Assembly (NCBI GenBank): GCA_902826695.1 | Contig: CADEFU010000001.1 | Span: 582,574-646,573 of the forward strand | DNA length: 64,000 bases | Direction: 5' to 3' | Source: an uncultured Alphaproteobacteria bacterium | GTDB lineage: Bacteria > Pseudomonadota > Alphaproteobacteria > Micropepsales > Micropepsaceae | In this document: positions 60,917 to 64,000 of the stretch, piece after piece | Position numbering within the stretch: the first letter of the stretch is position 1 | Layout of the letters: every line of letters starts with the position of its first letter | Translations under genes and position numbers: made by a program | The notes under the pieces: model-generated | Seen by the model: the letters and a program-made list of their open reading frames with translations, nothing else | Told to the model about the DNA's origin: nothing | The model's database searches: none

Positions 60917-61237
60917 TCAATACTGTCGCGCGGGCGTGCGAACCACGAGCCCCTCAAGCGCGGGGTTCACTTTGATCTGGCAGGCGAGCCGGCTGTTCTC
61001 CTTCACGTCGAAAGCGAAATCGAGCATGTCGCGCTCAAGGTCGTTCATCGGCGCGAGTTTTGCCATCCACCCGTTCTCGACGTACACATGGCACGTGGCG
61101 CACGCGCACGAGCCGCCGCAATCGCCGTCGATTCCGGGAATCGTGTAGCGAACCGCTCCCTCCATCACGGATAGGCCGTCAGGCACGTCAACAACGTGTT
61201 CGGTGCCCTCGTGCTCGATGTACTTGATCTTGGTCAT
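60917..61237 (-). CDS. [2Fe-2S] ferredoxin (adrenodoxin type)
   Basis: A 106-residue plant/vertebrate-adrenodoxin-type ferredoxin. The cluster cysteines are Cys40, Cys46, Cys49 and Cys86 (C-x5-C-x2-C ... C); an extra Cys44 is present. Such ferredoxins feed monooxygenases and other oxidoreductases. It lies between the APH-kinase fusion (12-base gap upstream) and the diiron gene, all on the minus strand, so it is a good electron-donor candidate for the latter. A matching reductase is not in the window. Confidence 0.92.
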   Translation of the reverse strand: MTKIKYIEHEGTEHVVDVPDGLSVMEGAVRYTIPGIDGDCGGSCACATCHVYVENGWMAKLAPMNDLERDMLDFAFDVKENSRLACQIKVNPALEGLVVRTPARQY

Positions 61238-61249
61238 ACGCCTACGCTC

Positions 61250-62788
61250 TTAGGCGAGGTCGCCGGCGTAGCCCTTGACTTGAGTCAACGCAGGACCGAT
61301 CCGGGCGAGCACGTGGTGCTCGATCTCCTCGGCGCTGGGGCTGGCATCAACGCGAATCCAGGCAATGTCGCCGAGGTCGTAGCTCAGCTGGCGCCTCACG
61401 ACCTCCACATCGGCGTCTGACGCATCGCCCAGACGCTGGCCCACGCGCTGTTCGAGGACAGCGGCCGGCGCCTCCAACCAAATGCCAGTGAATTGAACGC
61501 CGGCGTCGCGCGCGATCTGCTCAATGGCAATGCGTTCCCTGTCGCGCGCGAAGACCGCGTCTACGATGACGGATGCGCCGGCATTAAGGGCGCAGCGCAC
61601 AAGTGCAGCTAGCTCGCTATAGGTTCGGTTCGAAGCGGTTTGGGCGTACGCGCTTTCGGGCAGGCGTTGTGCCATGGCGACCCCGGCAAGCCGCTTGCGG
61701 ACGACGTCGGTCCGCAAGTGAATGGCGCCGGCACCGCCGCCCATGCGCCAAGCGATCGCTTTGGCTAACGAGGATTTGCCGGTCCCCGAGAGACCCCCGA
61801 TAGCGATCAGCTGCGGTACGCCGCGATCGGCAAGTGTTTTCGCAAGGGTTAAATAGCGCTGCGCCATCGTTTTGCCGCCCGGCCGGCGCGCTTCAGTCTT
61901 CGCGCGTATCTCAGCGCGCAGCAACAGGTATAGCGGCAGCGCGGCAAGGCTCGTCATCACTGACGGCCAGGCGTTGGGGAGGCGGTGCATCGCCCACGCA
62001 TTGAGTGCGCGATTCGCGTGACGGTGCAGTCCGCGGGCGATCAAATCCATCAGCAAAAATGCGATGTCGTAGAGAGGTGGGATGTTTGCATAAAAGTCGT
62101 CGAACTCGATGCAGTCGAACAACGTCGGCGTGCCATGATCGAGGCAGGCGTTGGCGAGGTGCATGTCGCCATGGCAGCGGCGGACGTCGAGCGACTGCCG
62201 TTCGAGCGCTAGCGCGCAGCGCTTGTGCGCTTGCTCTCGCGCGTCATGCGAGATGTCCAAAGTGCGTGCGTCGAACACATGCGCTTGGCTCTCGAGGTCT
62301 GACGCGTTCTCGCGCGCTATGCGCGCCACGGCGGCCGGCCAGTCGTAGCCGGAGATGACGGTTGCTGCGTCGTGAAAGCTGGCTGCATGAGCGGCAAGCT
62401 GCTCGACCATGGACTCAGAGAGCGTGCCGCTGTCGGCGACCTCCGACAGAAGAGAGCCGTTCGGGAAGCGCTGCATCTCGAGCAGCCACTCGACGATGCG
62501 CCCTTCACCGCCGAGCGCAAGCTGTCCGTGCCGTTCGACGACGGGAACAAGCCGCAGGTAGGTTGCCGGCGCCGTGCGGCGGTTCAGTTCGAGCTCGCGG
62601 GCGAGCGCGGCGTGCCGCTTCGCCAGGGAGCTGAAGTCGAGGTAGCCGAGGTCAACCGGCTTCTTCATCTTGTAGGCAAGCTCGCCCGCGAGAAAGACGA
62701 TCGCCGCATGTGTCTCGATTGCGTGCGGCGGCCCCGTCTCCCAAGGGCTGCCACTGCGGAGCCAATCGCCAACGTTCAGGCTTGCCAT
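61250..62788 (-). CDS. Fusion of APH-like kinase and P-loop kinase
   Basis: A 512-residue two-domain protein. Residues ~25-310 form an aminoglycoside-phosphotransferase-like kinase with HGDMHLANAC and FDCIEFDD as catalytic and metal-binding motifs. Residues ~335-500 form a zeta-toxin/gluconate-kinase-like P-loop domain with GGLSGTGKSS. The pairing is common in proteobacteria and its substrate is unknown; antibiotic resistance is unlikely. It starts 124 bases from the divergent ccoN, sharing an FNR-type site, and the ferredoxin gene follows directly. Confidence 0.88.
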   Translation of the reverse strand: MASLNVGDWLRSGSPWETGPPHAIETHAAIVFLAGELAYKMKKPVDLGYLDFSSLAKRHAALARELELNRRTAPATYLRLVPVVERHGQLALGGEGRIVEWLLEMQRFPNGSLLSEVADSGTLSESMVEQLAAHAASFHDAATVISGYDWPAAVARIARENASDLESQAHVFDARTLDISHDAREQAHKRCALALERQSLDVRRCHGDMHLANACLDHGTPTLFDCIEFDDFYANIPPLYDIAFLLMDLIARGLHRHANRALNAWAMHRLPNAWPSVMTSLAALPLYLLLRAEIRAKTEARRPGGKTMAQRYLTLAKTLADRGVPQLIAIGGLSGTGKSSLAKAIAWRMGGGAGAIHLRTDVVRKRLAGVAMAQRLPESAYAQTASNRTYSELAALVRCALNAGASVIVDAVFARDRERIAIEQIARDAGVQFTGIWLEAPAAVLEQRVGQRLGDASDADVEVVRRQLSYDLGDIAWIRVDASPSAEEIEHHVLARIGPALTQVKGYAGDLA

Positions 62789-62836
62789 GGGTCATCTCCC
62801 GCGGCGCAAGTTGCGCCCCAAATGCCGCACAGGGTC

Positions 62837-62850
62837 TTGATCTAGGTCAA
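62837..62850. promoter_or_regulatory. FNR/Dnr-type operator between APH-kinase fusion and ccoN
   Basis: TTGAT-CTAG-GTCAA matches the consensus in 9 of 10 bases. It lies 48 bases from the APH-kinase start and 62 from the ccoN start, so it could serve both divergent genes. Confidence 0.7.
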
Positions 62851-62912
62851 GGTCTCGAATCGTGCCGCCCCGCAAGGTCGCCGAAATCCACTTGGCGAAC
62901 CGAGGGGCGGCA

Positions 62913-64000
62913 ATGCAGTCAGTCACAGGCCGGGAACTACCGCGAGTTGATCTGTTCGCGGTCCCCGCATTGTTCATTTTAACCCTCATCCTGGGCTTTT
63001 ACGTCACCACCCAGACCGTTGACCCGCTCATGCGGATCCAAGCTTTGACGTTCATGGCGGGCGTAGGCATCGCACTCATACACCTGGTCCGCCGTTATGC
63101 GGAGGGATTGCCGGCAGACGACAAGACGGCTTACGCAAACGACATCATCAAGGCTGGTGTGATTGCCTCCATGTTCTGGGGGATCGCCGGCATGCTGGTC
63201 GGCGTGATCATCGCGCTGCAGCTCGCGTTCCCTAATCTGTTCTACTTCAGCGACTTGCCGTGGACGAATTTCGGACGCCTGCGCCCGCTGCATACTTCCG
63301 CCGTGATCTTTGCGTTTGGCGGCAACGTTCTGATCGCGACCTCGTTCTACGTCGTCCAGCGGACTTGCCACGCGCGCCTTGCGGGCGGGCTCTGGGGCTG
63401 GTTTGTGTTCTGGGGTTATCAGATCTTCATCCTGGTCGCGGGCACCGGATATCTTCTCGGCGTCAGCCAAGGGCGCGAATACGCCGAGCCGGAGTGGTAT
63501 GCCGATTTGTGGCTCACGCTTGTGTGGGTCGTCTATCTACTTGTGTTCCTGGGCACGATCTGGAAGCGCAAGGAACCTCACATCTACGTAGCAAACTGGT
63601 TCTATCTCGCATTCATTGTGACGATCGCGATGCTGCATATCGTCAACAATCTCGCGATGCCGGTGTCGTGGCTCGGGATCAAAAGCTATTCGGCGTTCGC
63701 GGGCGTGCAGGATGCGCTGACGCAATGGTGGTACGGGCACAACGCGGTCGGCTTCTTCCTGACGGCGGGCTTTCTCGCCATCATGTACTACTTCGTGCCG
63801 AAGCAGGCGAACCGGCCCGTCTATTCCTACCGTCTGTCTATCGTCCACTTCTGGTCGCTGATCTTCCTCTACATTTGGGCAGGCCCGCACCATTTGCACT
63901 ACACGGCGCTGCCGGTGTGGGCGCAGACGCTGGGCATGACGTTCTCGATCATGCTGTGGATGCCGTCATGGGGCGGCATGATCAACGGCCTGATGACGCT
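62913..64000 (+). CDS. ccoN: cbb3-type cytochrome c oxidase subunit I CcoN, 5' part
   Basis: The frame opens at ATG 62913 (GAGGGGCGG upstream) and stays open to the window edge, giving 362 residues. It encodes the catalytic subunit of the high-affinity oxidase: many membrane helices, [15 protein letters not shown] with a low-spin heme histidine, [28 protein letters not shown] with a Cu/heme-site histidine, and [14 protein letters not shown]. The His/Tyr pattern is that of CcoN rather than NorB. It is used for respiration at very low oxygen; ccoOQP are expected to follow outside the window. Confidence 0.95.
   Translation, partial: MQSVTGRELPRVDLFAVPALFILTLILGFYVTTQTVDPLMRIQALTFMAGVGIALIHLVRRYAEGLPADDKTAYANDIIKAGVIASMFWGIAGMLVGVIIALQLAFPNLFYFSDLPWTNFGRLRPLHTSAVIFAFGGNVLIATSFYVVQRTCHARLAGGLWGWFVFWGYQIFILVAGTGYLLGVSQGREYAEPEWYADLWLTLVWVVYLLVFLGTIWKRKEPHIYVANWFYLAFIVTIAMLHIVNNLAMPVSWLGIKSYSAFAGVQDALTQWWYGHNAVGFFLTAGFLAIMYYFVPKQANRPVYSYRLSIVHFWSLIFLYIWAGPHHLHYTALPVWAQTLGMTFSIMLWMPSWGGMINGLMT

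Noticed and set aside
61250..62788. Antibiotic resistance gene based on the APH domain
   Set aside because: The fusion with a P-loop kinase and the low-oxygen promoter are typical of a widespread chromosomal family, not of resistance enzymes.
62372..62845. Plus-strand frame opposite the APH-kinase fusion running toward ccoN
   Set aside because: It has no motif and overlaps the FNR-type operator and both divergent starts.
62979..63470. Minus-strand frame within ccoN
   Set aside because: ccoN is open on the plus strand over this interval with strong membrane-protein conservation.

Overview
This is a GC-rich chromosomal window from a Gram-negative bacterium, most likely an alphaproteobacterium. 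The signs are alphaproteobacterial gene families, TIGR02281-type retropepsins, a GTTC-N7-GTTC (alphaproteobacterial LexA-type) motif, a complete membrane nitrate reductase operon and a cbb3 oxidase gene. I do not assign a genus. Most of it is densely packed core metabolism, broken by short accessory stretches of repeats and orphan genes.

Layout. 1-6.5 kb holds a TPR protein end, a leftward group (bioF, bioD, a membrane-anchored protein, a DUF7010-like protein) and a divergent bioA, a small membrane protein and a GNAT acetyltransferase. Two copies of a ~170-bp multi-hairpin repeat lie at 2.6 and 6.3 kb. 6.5-10.3 kb carries a possible SOS-type promoter, ilvD, a small secreted protein, a GFA-fold protein and xthA. 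10.4-18.4 kb is a type II secretion operon, gspF-H-I-J-L-M-C-D-K. The ATPase GspE, major pseudopilin GspG and peptidase GspO are not here. 18.4-24.3 kb has tRNA-Gln, a sigma-region-4-only protein, dusA, a phosphohexomutase, phnN, two tandem retropepsins and cobA. 24.3-28.8 kb is accessory: a truncated gene copy, direct repeats, hairpin repeats, two orphan proteins, and a two-gene unit for Sec-exported proteins, one with RTX repeats. 28.8-35.9 kb carries a BsuPI-like protein with an MFS transporter, an OmpA-type protein, a His/Cys-rich outer-membrane protein, a nested inverted-repeat element and fhs.

36.0-44.7 kb is a surface-polysaccharide cluster: priming sugar-phosphate transferase, three glycosyltransferases, Wzy-like and Wzx-like membrane proteins, a methyltransferase and a convergent sulfotransferase. 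44.7-45.9 kb holds an orphan terminator, a 13-bp-period minisatellite and a lone terminase-small-subunit-like gene.

45.9-64 kb is an anaerobic/microaerobic respiration region: narK(fused)-narG-narH-narJ-narI-ppiC, a divergent Crp/Fnr regulator without Fe-S cysteines, a porin, an output-less triple-PAS protein, a diiron ferritin-like oxidase/oxygenase, a [2Fe-2S] ferredoxin, an APH-kinase fusion and the start of ccoN. Five sites matching TTGAT-N4-ATCAA (two of them perfect) fall in the control regions here, which suggests one low-oxygen regulon. The least explained part is the diiron/ferredoxin/APH-kinase/PAS group. An apparently oxygen-activating enzyme there sits under an anaerobic-type operator, between nitrate reductase and the high-affinity oxidase.
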